A DNA stretch of 41,724 nucleotides, taken from Phycisphaeraceae bacterium. GTDB lineage: Bacteria; Planctomycetota; Phycisphaerae; Phycisphaerales; Phycisphaeraceae. The DNA lies in the NCBI GenBank assembly GCA_020831765.1, contig JAFIFY010000072.1:1-41724 (forward strand). The letters are read 5' to 3'. A program made the translations under genes and the position numbers. Within the stretch, counting starts at the first letter, position 1. Each line of letters begins with the position of its first letter. Under the pieces are notes generated by a model. The model ran no database searches. It was not told where the DNA came from and was given only the letters and a program-made list of their open reading frames with translations. This document shows positions 15,744-26,400 of the stretch, one piece after another.

Positions 15744-16688
15744 TTGATCATTTCGGCCAGTTACAAGACCGACATACCCACCTTCTACGGCGAATGGTTC
15801 ATGAACCGTCTCCGCAGCGGGTACTGCCGGATGATCAACCCTTACAACCGTAGGCCAATCCATGTGTCCCTCGATCCCGACGACGTGAGCGGCATCGTCT
15901 TCTGGACCAAGAACATCGGCCCGTTCATACACCATCTACCAGAAGTCAAAGATCGCGGCTACCCGTTCATCGTGCAACACACGATAAATGCGTACCCGAA
16001 GATCCTCGAATACTCGGTGGTCAACGTGGCCAAGAGCGTGGAGAACCTTCGCCGGATCGCCGAGCAGTTTGGCCCGCGTGCCGGCGTCTGGCGGTACGAT
16101 ACCATCGTGATCTCTTCCGCCACGCCCATCGATTTCCACCGCCAGAACTTCGAGTCGCTGTGTCGGCAACTTGAGGGGGCGACCGATGAGGTCGTGATCT
16201 CATTTGTCCACGTCTATAAGAAGACGCTGCGCAACATGAACTGGGCAGCTGAAACATTCGGCTTCGAGTGGGAAGACCCGCCGGCCGAAACGAAGCGCGA
16301 GCTTGCCTCGGAGTTGGTACAAATGGCTTCCGCTCACGGCATGCAGCTTTCCATCTGCTCGCAGCGCGACTTCCTCGTTGAGGGTGCGGCAGACGCTCGC
16401 TGTGTTGACGCCGACCGCCTGACGGACGTTGCGGATAAACCGGTCCGTGCAGAACTGCGCGGTCCGCGAAAGGAGTGCGGCTGCTTCACGTCTCGCGACA
16501 TCGGCGACTACGACACCTGCCCGCACGGGTGCGTGTACTGTTACGCCGTGCTCAACCGCGAGCTGGCCCAACGTCGATTCAAGGAGCATGACCCCGAAGG
16601 CGAATTCCTGTTTCCGCAGCCACACGTTGGCGACGGCGATTCGGACGATGACGAGAGGCGGCAGCTGCCGCTCTTCCCCGGCAACTGA
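15744..16688 (+). CDS. DUF1848 family protein with C-terminal CxxxCxxC
   Basis: A 314-residue DUF1848 protein: MIISASYKTDIPTFYGEWF, then GIVFWTKN and QHTINAYPKILE, and near the end GCFTSRDIGDYDTCPHGC followed by VYCYA. The CxxxCxxC cluster (C259, C263, C266) looks like a radical-SAM iron-sulphur motif but lies at the C-terminus. Enzymatic activity is unproven. The start codon is TTG with a perfect AGGAGGA 7 bases before it. It is paired with the methyltransferase-like gene and placed 24 bases before hsdM, so the three probably share a transcript. The acidic tail after residue 295 is not conserved. Confidence 0.85.
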   Translation: MIISASYKTDIPTFYGEWFMNRLRSGYCRMINPYNRRPIHVSLDPDDVSGIVFWTKNIGPFIHHLPEVKDRGYPFIVQHTINAYPKILEYSVVNVAKSVENLRRIAEQFGPRAGVWRYDTIVISSATPIDFHRQNFESLCRQLEGATDEVVISFVHVYKKTLRNMNWAAETFGFEWEDPPAETKRELASELVQMASAHGMQLSICSQRDFLVEGAADARCVDADRLTDVADKPVRAELRGPRKECGCFTSRDIGDYDTCPHGCVYCYAVLNRELAQRRFKEHDPEGEFLFPQPHVGDGDSDDDERRQLPLFPGN

Positions 16689-16712
16689 AAGCACTCAAGA
16701 GGTTCACTGCCA

Positions 16713-18857
16713 ATGGCACAGGTTGACAACATCGAAACGATCGAGAAACGGCTGTGGGGTGCCGCCGACCAGCTCCGCGCCAACTCCAACTACGCCAGCA
16801 ACGAGTACTTCATGCCCGTCATGGGCCTGATCTTCCTTCGCCATGCGTACAGCCGGTTCCTGGCGGTCAAGCCGGAGATCGAAGCGACCCTGCCGAAGCG
16901 CGGCGGCAAGACCCGTGACCTCACCAAGGAAGACTTCTCACAGAAGAGCTCAATCTTCCTCCAGCCCAATGCCCAGTTCGACTATCTCGTTTCACTCTCC
17001 GACGACAAGAACCGTGCCGAAGCCATCGTCGAGGCGATGGAATCGATCGAGGCCGATTACGAAAGCTTGCGCGGCGTCCTTCCGAAAGCCGAGTATCAGG
17101 AACTCGACAATGCCGTCCTCGGCCAACTCCTCCGCACACTCAACCCCGAAGAACTCAAGACCGCCAAGGGCGACGTCTTCGGCCGCATCTATGAATACTT
17201 CCTCACCCAGTTCGCCGACCAGAAGGCCCACGACGGCGGCGAGTTCTTCACGCCCGTCTCGCTCGTCTCCCTGATCGCCAATGTCATCGAACCCACCGCC
17301 GGCACCGTCCTCGATCCCGCCTGCGGATCGGGCGGCATGTTCGTGCAAAGCGCCAGCATCGTGGAGCGCCGGCACGAAAACCCCAGCGAGAAGCTCACCT
17401 TCCGTGGCATGGAGAAAAACGCGACCACCATCCGCCTGGCCAAGATGAACCTCGCCGTGCACGGGCTCGAAGGCGACATCCAGAAGGCCATCACCTACTA
17501 CGAAGACCCGCACGAGTTGCTGGGCAAGGCCGACTACGTCATGGCCAATCCCCCGTTCAACGTGGACGAGGTCGACGCTGAGAAAGTCAAGAATGACCCG
17601 CGGTTGCAGTTCGGCCTGCCCGGCGTGAACAAGCAGAAGAAGGTCTCCAACGGCAACTACCTGTGGATCAGCTATTTCTACAGCTACCTCAAGGACGGGG
17701 GCCGTGCGGGGTTCGTCATGTCCAGCCAGGCGTCCAGCGCCGGCCACGGCGAGAAGGAAGTCCGCCGCAAGATCGTCGAGTCCGGCGACGTCGACGCCAT
17801 GATCGCCATCCGTGGCAACTTCTTCTACACCCGGTCCGTTCCCTGCGAACTGTGGTTCTTCAACCGCGCCAAGCCCAAGCACCGCAAAGACCACGTGCTC
17901 ATGCTCGACGCCCGCAACGTCTACCGCAAGGTCACGCGGAAGGTCTTCGACTTCACCCCCGAGCAGCTCGCCAACATCACGGCCATCACCTGGCTCTACC
18001 GCGACCAGCCCGAGCGATTCCTCGGCCTCATCGCCGAGTACTTCGCCGAGCTTGATCGTGAGGCGGCGCTGGTCCCTGATGCGTTCACACCCTTTGACGA
18101 ACTGACCGACAAGGCTGCCAAGCAACTGGATGCGTTCAGCAAGGCCACGAAGAAGCTGCCGGGCATCGACACCGCAAAGCACGCCACCGTTGTGGACGCA
18201 TTCCGTGAACTAACCGACACCAGCGCCGCCTACGTCGGTGACCGCGACAAGCTCCTGAAAGCCCTCGCGGACTTCAGCAAGAAGCTCGGCAAAGCCCCGC
18301 CGCAAGCCAGCAAGACCCAGCACCAACTTCGCACGGCGTTCGATCCAATCGCCGCTGAGTTGCGGGGTTTGGTCAAGCAGGCCGACCTGCTCTACAAGCT
18401 GGTGGCCCGCGCCCGCGACGCCGCCAACGCCTTCGCCGACGACCCTTCCGGTACCGGTGATGAGCCGGTCGCTGAATCCGTGGCCGAACACTTCGACAAA
18501 CGCGCCCTGACCCGGCTGATCAAGGACCTGGACGAAGTCCGCAAGACACTAGTCGATCAACTCAAGCTCACCGCCTACTTCCACAAGCAGATCGCCTGGC
18601 TCCAGGACCGCTTCCCCGATGCGGACCTCGTGGACGTGCCCGGCTTGGTTAAGGTCGTGAGCCGCGCGGAGATTGAAGATGCTGATTGGTCACTTACGCC
18701 AGCGCGTTATGTCGGCGTCGCTCCAATTGAAGAAGATGAGGACTTCGATTTTGAAGAATCATTGCGAGACATTCATATCGAGTTGACTGGACTGAACGAT
18801 GAGGCATCGCAGTTGGCGAAGGCAATCCAAAAGAATTTCGAAGAGATGGGTGTTTGA
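16713..18857 (+). CDS. hsdM: Type I restriction-modification system, methylase subunit HsdM
   Basis: A 714-residue N6-adenine methylase. The N-terminal helical HsdM domain (about 1-150) precedes the catalytic domain with motif I DPACGSGG at 201-208 and motif IV NPPF at 279-282. After about residue 480 comes a long helical C-terminal region, which explains the length relative to about 530 residues in EcoKI. HsdM with HsdS methylates the host recognition site; with HsdR it forms the restriction complex. The stop is immediately followed by the hsdS ATG. By eye, the last 180 bases and the first part of hsdS are less GC-rich than the rest, suggesting exchange of this segment. Confidence 0.95.
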   Translation: MAQVDNIETIEKRLWGAADQLRANSNYASNEYFMPVMGLIFLRHAYSRFLAVKPEIEATLPKRGGKTRDLTKEDFSQKSSIFLQPNAQFDYLVSLSDDKNRAEAIVEAMESIEADYESLRGVLPKAEYQELDNAVLGQLLRTLNPEELKTAKGDVFGRIYEYFLTQFADQKAHDGGEFFTPVSLVSLIANVIEPTAGTVLDPACGSGGMFVQSASIVERRHENPSEKLTFRGMEKNATTIRLAKMNLAVHGLEGDIQKAITYYEDPHELLGKADYVMANPPFNVDEVDAEKVKNDPRLQFGLPGVNKQKKVSNGNYLWISYFYSYLKDGGRAGFVMSSQASSAGHGEKEVRRKIVESGDVDAMIAIRGNFFYTRSVPCELWFFNRAKPKHRKDHVLMLDARNVYRKVTRKVFDFTPEQLANITAITWLYRDQPERFLGLIAEYFAELDREAALVPDAFTPFDELTDKAAKQLDAFSKATKKLPGIDTAKHATVVDAFRELTDTSAAYVGDRDKLLKALADFSKKLGKAPPQASKTQHQLRTAFDPIAAELRGLVKQADLLYKLVARARDAANAFADDPSGTGDEPVAESVAEHFDKRALTRLIKDLDEVRKTLVDQLKLTAYFHKQIAWLQDRFPDADLVDVPGLVKVVSRAEIEDADWSLTPARYVGVAPIEEDEDFDFEESLRDIHIELTGLNDEASQLAKAIQKNFEEMGV

Positions 18858-20081
18858 ATGGCCTATCGAATGATCAAGTTTGGTGACATCTATGCCGAGC
18901 CGGTGCGGAACGGCCTAACGCGCCCTACCAAGGTGCGTGGTTCTGGATATCGAATGGTGAACATGGGAGAATTGTTCGCTTACGACCGCATCAATGGACA
19001 ACCTATGGAACTCGTGCCGTTGAATGAGCGCGAGCTTCGAGTCGCAACCTTAGAGGTTGGCGATCTGTTGTTTGCACGTTCATCGTTGAAGATTGAGGGT
19101 ACGGGTAAATGCTCAATAGTTGCCGGCGTCCCCGACATCACAACATTCGAGTCGCACCTCATTCGAGCACGCCTTGATCAATCCAAGGCAGACCCGCGCT
19201 TCTACTTCTATTTCTTTCAATCCCACTATGGCCGCACGACAGTCTTGTCGATTGCGAAGCAAGTTGGCGCAGCCGGGTTGCCGGGTAGCCAGTTGGCAAC
19301 CCTCTCGGTCCCAAGTCCGCCGATTCAGAAGCAGTCCGCAATCGCTGACATCCTGTGGCGGTACGATGAGCTGATTGGGAACAACGCGCGGCGGATCAAG
19401 CTGCTGGAGGACGCGGCCCGGCTGCTGTACGAGGAGTGGTTCGTCCGCCTCCGCTTCCCCGGCCACGAACACACCCCCGTCTGTGATGGCGTCCCAGAGG
19501 GATGGGAACGGAAGCTAATCGCCAACGTCTGTGACACCATCGGAGGCGGAACCCCTTCGACGAAGGTGCCAGAGTATTGGGAAGGCGACATCACATGGGT
19601 CGTTCCATCTGATGTGACGAAGAATGACTGCCTCGCCCTCTTGGATTCGGAGCGGAAGATCACCGAAAAGGGCCTGCGTGAATCTTCGGCCAAGATGGTG
19701 CCCGCGGAAACCATCCTCATGACGAGCCGCGCATCCGTGGGTTTTTTCGCCTTGATGGACCATGAGGTATGTACCAACCAAGGGTTCATCAACATCATTC
19801 CGCACGAGGAACCGATGCGGATGTATCTTCTCTTTAACCTGATGAACCGCGTCGAGGAGATTCGTAGCAACGCTAAAGGAACGACGTATCCTGAAATCAG
19901 CAAGGGGCGCTTTCGAGGTATGGATGTTGTTGTGCCATCCGAGCCGCTGGTCAACGCATTCAGTGACTTTGCCACCGGGATCGTTCGACAGGTGCGTTGC
20001 CTGAAGAAGCAAGCGGTCGGGCTTCAGCGAGCCCGCGACTTGCTCCTCCCGCGTCTGATGTCCGGGGAGGTGGCGGTATGA
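18858..20081 (+). CDS. hsdS: Type I restriction-modification system, specificity subunit HsdS
   Basis: A 407-residue protein with two target-recognition domains (about 1-165 and 205-360) and two conserved helical spacers: IADILWRYDELIGNNARRIK with LLEDAARLLYEEWFVRLRFP in the middle, and a matching QAVGLQRARDLLLPRLMSGE at the end. It chooses the bipartite DNA sequence for HsdM and HsdR. The first domain is AT-richer than the central spacer, consistent with domain swapping between lineages. The first domain starts directly at the N-terminus (MAYRMIKFGDIY), a little shorter than usual. It overlaps the next gene by ATGA. Confidence 0.92.
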   Translation: MAYRMIKFGDIYAEPVRNGLTRPTKVRGSGYRMVNMGELFAYDRINGQPMELVPLNERELRVATLEVGDLLFARSSLKIEGTGKCSIVAGVPDITTFESHLIRARLDQSKADPRFYFYFFQSHYGRTTVLSIAKQVGAAGLPGSQLATLSVPSPPIQKQSAIADILWRYDELIGNNARRIKLLEDAARLLYEEWFVRLRFPGHEHTPVCDGVPEGWERKLIANVCDTIGGGTPSTKVPEYWEGDITWVVPSDVTKNDCLALLDSERKITEKGLRESSAKMVPAETILMTSRASVGFFALMDHEVCTNQGFINIIPHEEPMRMYLLFNLMNRVEEIRSNAKGTTYPEISKGRFRGMDVVVPSEPLVNAFSDFATGIVRQVRCLKKQAVGLQRARDLLLPRLMSGEVAV

Positions 20082-21334
20082 CTTTTCGACTGGTCGATAT
20101 GGGATGGGGCCAGGTGCTGGGCGATGCCCTGGCCGGCGATCGGTCGGGCGTTCGCATGATCTGCCCGTTCATCAAGCACAAGGCCGCCGAGCGACTGTTC
20201 GGCGGCAAGATGCCTGCCAGCGTGAAGGTGATCACGCGGTTTTCTCTTGACGATTTCGCCCGGGGCGTGAACGACCTTTCGGCGCTGCGTCTGCTGCTGG
20301 AGCGAGGTGCATCGGTGCGTGGTGTAAAGCACCTGCACGCCAAGGTGTACCTGTTCGGCAAGACTCGGGCGGTGGTGACTTCGGCGAACCTGACACAAGC
20401 CGCTCTGGGCCGAAATCATGAGTTCGGTTTCGTGTCGGACGACGCCGGGGTCGTTGGCTCGTGCGGTGACTATTTCGAGGCACTGTGGGTGAAGGCCGGC
20501 AAGAATCTCACGATCGCTCGCCTGGAGAAGTGGGAGCAGACCGTCAAGGACTATCTGGCGCGTGCGGGCGGCGCGGGCAAGTCCTCAGTACTGGGTGACG
20601 AAGGAGCCGATGCTGGCTTGGAGCCGGAGGCCGTGCCGTTGCCCGCGAGAGTCGCGGAGAACGATCAGGCCTTCGTCAAGTTTTTTGGCGAGAGCCATCG
20701 GCGGGCGGAGCGGTCGATGGCGGTGCTGGAAGAAGTGCGGCGTTCGGGTTGCCATTGGGCATGCACGTATCCGAAAGGCAAGCGGCCTCGACAGGTGCGG
20801 GACGGCGCTGTGATGTTCATGGGCCGGATGGTGAAGGAGCCGGCGGACATTCTGATCTATGGCCGGGCGATCGGCCTGCGGCATGTCGAAGGCCGGGATG
20901 ATGCCACGCCAGAAGACATCGCCCTGCGATCGTGGAAGACGAAGTGGCCGCACTACGTTCGCGTGCATCACGGCGAATTCCTCGCCGGGCCTCTGGAGAA
21001 TGCGCTTTCGCTGAACACGATGATGGAGACGCTGGGCTCGAGTTCGTTCCTGCCCACCCAGCGGAACGCGAAGAAGGGAAACGGCAACACGGACCCGCGC
21101 AAGGCGTATCGACAACAGGCTGCTGTGGCGCTGACGCCCGAAGCGACGGCGTGGTTGAACGACCGTCTGCAGGATGCGTTTGATCAGTGCGGCACGTTGC
21201 CCGCCGTGGAGCTGGCTGCGCTGGATCAGCCGACGGTGGCAGTATCAGGGAAGTGGAATCGCCAAGGTGGTGGCGGTAACAGCAGGCGCAACATTCACAA
21301 CGACGCCTTAGGAGCGACGCATGCGAGTCGATAA
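20078..21334 (+). CDS. Phospholipase-D-like nuclease within the hsd operon
   Basis: A 418-residue protein with a PLD-type domain in the first 125 residues: H87-A-K89 in KHLHAKVYLFG, followed by VVTSANLTQAALGRNHEFGF. Only one HxK motif is present, so a dimer would make one active site, as in Nuc and BfiI. The aspartate of the classical HxKx4D is replaced by G94. The remaining 290 residues are not recognised. Start at the ATGA overlap with hsdS is clear; a longer frame to 19997 overlaps hsdS and lacks support. It is probably an accessory nuclease or DNA-binding component of the restriction operon; I know of no assigned function. Confidence 0.75.
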   Translation: MTFRLVDMGWGQVLGDALAGDRSGVRMICPFIKHKAAERLFGGKMPASVKVITRFSLDDFARGVNDLSALRLLLERGASVRGVKHLHAKVYLFGKTRAVVTSANLTQAALGRNHEFGFVSDDAGVVGSCGDYFEALWVKAGKNLTIARLEKWEQTVKDYLARAGGAGKSSVLGDEGADAGLEPEAVPLPARVAENDQAFVKFFGESHRRAERSMAVLEEVRRSGCHWACTYPKGKRPRQVRDGAVMFMGRMVKEPADILIYGRAIGLRHVEGRDDATPEDIALRSWKTKWPHYVRVHHGEFLAGPLENALSLNTMMETLGSSSFLPTQRNAKKGNGNTDPRKAYRQQAAVALTPEATAWLNDRLQDAFDQCGTLPAVELAALDQPTVAVSGKWNRQGGGGNSRRNIHNDALGATHASR

Positions 21335-23432
21335 TCTACGAAGGCTTATGAACACGATGACGTTTGCTCAGTTCCGTGAACTGGCTCGTAACTACATATG
21401 CTATCGCGGGTATAGAAACCCCATCATCACGGATGGGTGGAACGACGGCGGGTCTGATCTGCGCGTCTATCAAACAACCGGCCTTTCTCCCCAGAACATC
21501 GCAATCCAAGTGTCTGTTCAGGAGAAGAACTGGAAGGCGAAACTGAAGCAAGATGCCCGCCAGGCGCTCACTGATCTTAATTGTGGGGTGTTCCTTTATG
21601 TAACTAACCGCCGCCTTCCCGATGCCGAATACCAACCAGTAGCTGATGAATTACTTCAGCAGCATGGCATTTCGTGTTCTAAGGCTGATGGAGACAGCGT
21701 AGCCCAATACGTCATTGATGACGGCAAGATTGAATGGGTGCTAGATCTGCTCGGCATCGATCTGCAAGGGAACCGCCTTCATCGCTCGCTGCGGCAGGAG
21801 GTGGCTGACGCGTTCATGCTGTTTTCTAGCGATGCGGAAGACTATCGGCAGGCCTTTATGGAGCACGCGCTGACTATTGCCGCGTCTCAGGACAAGCGAA
21901 CAAGTCGAGATGAGATTGTAGTTGCTGCGGCTGAGGCATTGGGCATCGAGGGGAATGCGATTGTAGATCGCCTGTCGCGTGTATTCGATTCGTTGCTCAC
22001 TCGGGGCGTACTTGTCAAAACTGAGGCGGGAGGCTTTGAACCCTCTGAGAAGGACACTCAACGACTACAAGATGCCTACATGCTGCGCGATGCAGAATGG
22101 GTACAGCTGGTTACCGAAATTGGGCAGATCCTTCGCAAGCACTGCCCCTCCGCAGTCTCGAATGCTGACATTGATTCCAACTCCAAGAATCTAGCCACCC
22201 AGCTTGGAACAGTGGTTCGTACTTATCGTGATTATCAACGTCGGATTATCGAGGACCAGATTTCGGACGACACGCTACGTCTTGACTGTGCTAAGAAGGC
22301 TGGCGAAGTGGAATCGATGCTGCGAGCTTTCGGCGTTGCGCAGAACGCGGTGGATGAATGTGTTCGTGATTTATGCGAGCTGCAGGAGGGCAATCCAATC
22401 GTGAGTCTTCTGGAAGCCGGAGAAACCTTTCGGCAGCTTACCAATGGTAGCAGGCAGGGACTGCTCACAGCTCTCGGACAAACGAATGGAGCAGTAGTCA
22501 TCTTGGACACTTCGGTGTTGATTCCTTTGCTCTGCGGACAAATGCATGGGGCCGTGTGTGATCAAGGTGTGACGAGCGCATTGCATTTACTTCAAGACGC
22601 AGGTCAGCACGGTTGTCCTATTGTGGTGCCGTCGGTGTACATTGAGGAAGCGGCAGCGCACTTGATCATGGCAGGACGCTTCGTTCCTGTTGTGCACTCA
22701 TCCGAGCGTGGTGAGTTGGATTGCTCGGAGAATGCATTCGTTTCATATTTCGCACGGTCATCTTTGGCATCTGATCGATACCGACAGTATCTGTCTGGTT
22801 TCGGCCATCGCGGAGACGGCTTTGAGTTTTACTCGCACAGAGATTCGATCATGAGTTCGCTAACTGGCCTGCTGCGCCGTTATCACATTATGAAGGAGAA
22901 TATCGACGCCCGACAGTTGAGCATCGACGCCAAGAGGGACGCAGATACTGCGCTGGGCAATATCTATCATCACCTCGGAGAAGAGCGACCTGAGATTCTA
23001 TTCGGACACGATTCCAATGTGTTGGCATGGATGAAGACGCGGGGTGACGCCGATAGCAAAGCGTTTCTCTACGCTACTTGGGATCGTTGTATGCAACAAG
23101 GATGTCAGGGTATCCACGAGCTTGTGCTTGGTGTCGATCCCGTGAATGCGGCGGAATTGCTGGAGTTGTCGAGCGAGCGAGGGCGCAGTCCTCTGGACAT
23201 TCAGCTAATCATGCATCTCAGTGACAAAGAGTTCTCATTAGCCTCACGTATCTGGGACGTCATCATCGAGGTCGAAAAGGAAGATGTGAGCGATGCGGAT
23301 CTTCTTCCCAAAGCCAGAAGTTTCAAGGCTGACTTCCTCGCGCGTCAGCAGTCTGATGCAACCAGAACCAATCAGATCGTCGGTGCATGGCGGCAGTGGA
23401 AAAGTGCCGCAGGTGATGGGGGGAAAGCATGA
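21321..23432 (+). CDS. Putative dual nuclease: PD-(D/E)XK-like N-terminus and PIN-like C-terminus
   Basis: A 703-residue protein of unknown function. Residues 20-110 resemble a restriction-endonuclease fold: GGSDLRVYQ (D46), then AIQVSVQEKNWKAKLKQDAR. The usual E/Q-x-K reads Q63-V-S65; lysines K69 or K72 might substitute. Residues 160-390 are helical. From about residue 393 a PIN-like domain begins, with VVILDTSVLIPLL (D396), an EEAAAH acidic site and GHDSNVLAW (D564). AGGAG precedes the ATG, which overlaps the PLD gene by 14 bases; the stop overlaps hsdR by ATGA. GC is clearly lower than in the PLD gene by eye, a sign of separate origin. Domain calls are by motif only and need structure prediction to confirm. 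Confidence 0.6.
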   Translation: MRVDNLRRLMNTMTFAQFRELARNYICYRGYRNPIITDGWNDGGSDLRVYQTTGLSPQNIAIQVSVQEKNWKAKLKQDARQALTDLNCGVFLYVTNRRLPDAEYQPVADELLQQHGISCSKADGDSVAQYVIDDGKIEWVLDLLGIDLQGNRLHRSLRQEVADAFMLFSSDAEDYRQAFMEHALTIAASQDKRTSRDEIVVAAAEALGIEGNAIVDRLSRVFDSLLTRGVLVKTEAGGFEPSEKDTQRLQDAYMLRDAEWVQLVTEIGQILRKHCPSAVSNADIDSNSKNLATQLGTVVRTYRDYQRRIIEDQISDDTLRLDCAKKAGEVESMLRAFGVAQNAVDECVRDLCELQEGNPIVSLLEAGETFRQLTNGSRQGLLTALGQTNGAVVILDTSVLIPLLCGQMHGAVCDQGVTSALHLLQDAGQHGCPIVVPSVYIEEAAAHLIMAGRFVPVVHSSERGELDCSENAFVSYFARSSLASDRYRQYLSGFGHRGDGFEFYSHRDSIMSSLTGLLRRYHIMKENIDARQLSIDAKRDADTALGNIYHHLGEERPEILFGHDSNVLAWMKTRGDADSKAFLYATWDRCMQQGCQGIHELVLGVDPVNAAELLELSSERGRSPLDIQLIMHLSDKEFSLASRIWDVIIEVEKEDVSDADLLPKARSFKADFLARQQSDATRTNQIVGAWRQWKSAAGDGGKA

Positions 23433-26400
23433 GTCCCATGACCGAAGACAGCCTCGTCCAGCTGACCACCGCCGACTATCTGGAGCAGCAGCTCGGCTGG
23501 AAGTCGGTCTACGCATACAACACCGAGACTTATGGTCCGGAAGGAAGCTTCGGTCGGGCATCGGATAAGGAGATCGTCCTGACGCGCTACCTGCGCGAGA
23601 AGCTGGTGGCTTTCAACCCTGGCCTGCCCGATGTAGCTTACGACCAGGCGGTGCGCGAGGTCGTGGATTACAGCGCTTCGCAGTCGGCACTGCTGACTAA
23701 TCGCGACAAGTACGCGCTCATCACCGACGGCGTGCCGGTGCAGTTTCGGGACGCCGACGGGGAGTTGGTCAAGAAGCGGTTGCGAGTGATCGACTTCGAC
23801 GAGCCAAACAACAACCATTTCCTTGTGGTTCGGGAGCTGTGGATCAAGGGCGATCTGTACCGTCGCCGAGCGGACCTTGTCGGCTTTGTGAATGGGCTGC
23901 CATTACTGTTTGTGGAATGCAAGAACATCCACAAGAACCTGCGCACGGCGTTCGATAGGAACATCAAAGATTACAAGGACACGATCCCGCACGCCTTCCA
24001 CCACAACGCGATCATCATGCTGGCCAACGGCGAGAAGGCCAAGATCGGGTCAGTCTCCAGCAAGTACGGTCACTTCCACGACTGGAAGCGCCTCGCGGAG
24101 GACACGCCGGGTGTCGTGGACATGGAGACGCTGCTCAAGGGCGTGTGCGACCGGCGCATCTTTCTTGACCTCGTTGAGAACTTCATCGTGTTTGACGATT
24201 CGGCAAGCGGGCTGGTGAAGATCGTCGCTCGAAACCATCAGTATCTCGGTGTGAACCGTGCGGTCGAAGCCGTGCAGAACCGGGAAGCCCGCGCCGGCAA
24301 GCTGGGCGTGTTCTGGCACACACAAGGGTCGGGCAAGAGTTACTCGATGGTGTTCTTCACGCGGCGTATTCACCGCAAACTCGGCGGCAACTACACCTTC
24401 CTGGTTTGCACCGATCGGGATGACCTGGACACGCAGATATACCGCACGTTCGCCGGGTGCGGTTTGGTTGACAATGATCGCGATCCCTGCCGTGCACGCA
24501 GTGGTTCGCACCTTAAGGAACTCTTGGGCCAGCACAAGGCCTTCGTGTTCACGCTGATTCAAAAGTTCAACCAGCGCGTCGACGAGAAGAACCCGGCCGA
24601 GTGGTATTCCAGCCGGGACGACGTGATCGTGATCTCCGATGAGGCGCACCGCACGCAGTACGGTGACCTGGCGTTGAACATGCGCAACGCTCTCCCGAAG
24701 GCGAGTTACATCGGCTTCACCGGGACGCCTCTGTTCAAAGAGGACGAGATCACCAGACGGGTGTTCGGCGATTACGTGAGCACCTACGACTTCCAGCGCG
24801 CCGTGGAGGACGGTGCAACGGTCCCACTCTACTACGACGCCCGCGGGGAGCGGCTGGGTGTGGCGACCGATGATCTGAACGAGCGGATCGCGGCGAAGCT
24901 GGAAGAGCTGGAAAGTGAAGATGTTGACGTAACGCAGCGGCTCGAGCGGGAGTTGAAGCGAGACTACCACGTCATCACGGCTGACAAGCGTCTGGAGCAG
25001 ATTGCCGAGGACTTCGTCGTGCACTATTCGAAGGCGTGGGAAAGCGGCAAGGCGATGCTGGTCTGCATCGACAAGATTACGTGTGTTCGGATGCACGCGA
25101 TGATCAAAGATCGCTGGGTCGCTCGGATCGCCGAACTCGAACAAGAACTGGCGACCGTTGCTGATGAGCAGGAGATCGCAGACCGGCATCGCCAAATTGA
25201 GTGGATGAAACAGACCGAGATCGCGGTCGTTATCAGTGAGGAACAGGGAGAGGTCGAAAAGTTCTCCAAGTGGAACCTCGATATCAAGCCGCATCGCCGG
25301 TTGATAAAAGAGGGCTTCGAACTCGCAGACGGAAAGAGAATTGACGTCGAGTCCGCTTTCAAGATGTCGGATCATCCATTCCGCGTGTCAATCGTTTGTG
25401 CGATGTGGCTTACTGGGTTTGATGTACCGAGCCTATCCACCCTGTATCTCGACAAGCCCCTCAAGGCCCACACGCTCATGCAGGCCATTGCGAGAGCGAA
25501 CCGCGTTCACGAGGGGAAGAGTAACGGTCTGATCATCGACTACTGTGGCATCCTCAAGAATCTGCGCAAGGCGCTCGCAACGTTTGCAGGCCAAGGCGAT
25601 GGTGGCCGCGGCGGCAGCGGCGAACAACACCCCGCGAAACCAGATGAGGAACTGCTCGAAGCCCTGGATGAAGCGATCCATCTTGTTCGCACCTTCCTGC
25701 ATGACCGTAACGCGCCGCTCGAGGAGATCCTTGAGAGGACCGGATTCGAGAGGAACGCAGCTATTGTAGCTGCGAAGGAAGCGGCTAATGAGAATGACGA
25801 ATCACGCAAGCGGTTTGAACTAATGTGCCGCCAGGTCTTCCGGTGCTTTCGGGCCTGCGTCAATAAAGATGGCGTGAATGAGAGACGGGACGCGCGCGAC
25901 GCAACGAACATCATTTATAAAGCGCTGCAACAGGACCGAGAGAATGCGGACATTAGTGACATCATTCTTGAATTGCATCGCATCGTTGATGACGCGGTGC
26001 AGCCACACGACGCCACAGCCGCCGACGGCCAGCCATACGACATCAGCACGATCGATTTCGAGCGCCTTCGGCAAGAGTTCAAGCGTGCGCCGGCACCAAA
26101 AACTACGGTACAGAATATGCGCCAGGCTGTGGAAGACCGGCTGCGGCGACTTCTAAATCAGAATCCACTGCGGACTGATTTTCAGAAGCATTACGAAGAA
26201 GTCGTCGAGGCATACAACCGGGAGAAAGATCGCCAGACTATTGAGCAAACCTTCGAAGCGTTGCTCGCGTTGGTCAGGAAACTCGACGAGGAGCAGTCCC
26301 GAGCGGTGCGTGAGGGCTTGGAAAGCGACGAGTATTTGGCGATATACGACTTGCTGTTCAAGCCCGATTTAACGAGTAAGGAGATCAAACGAATCAAGGA

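Noticed and set aside
15744-16688. Classical radical-SAM enzyme
   Set aside because: The CxxxCxxC motif is at the C-terminus and the sequence follows the DUF1848 family, so I call only that family and leave the chemistry open.
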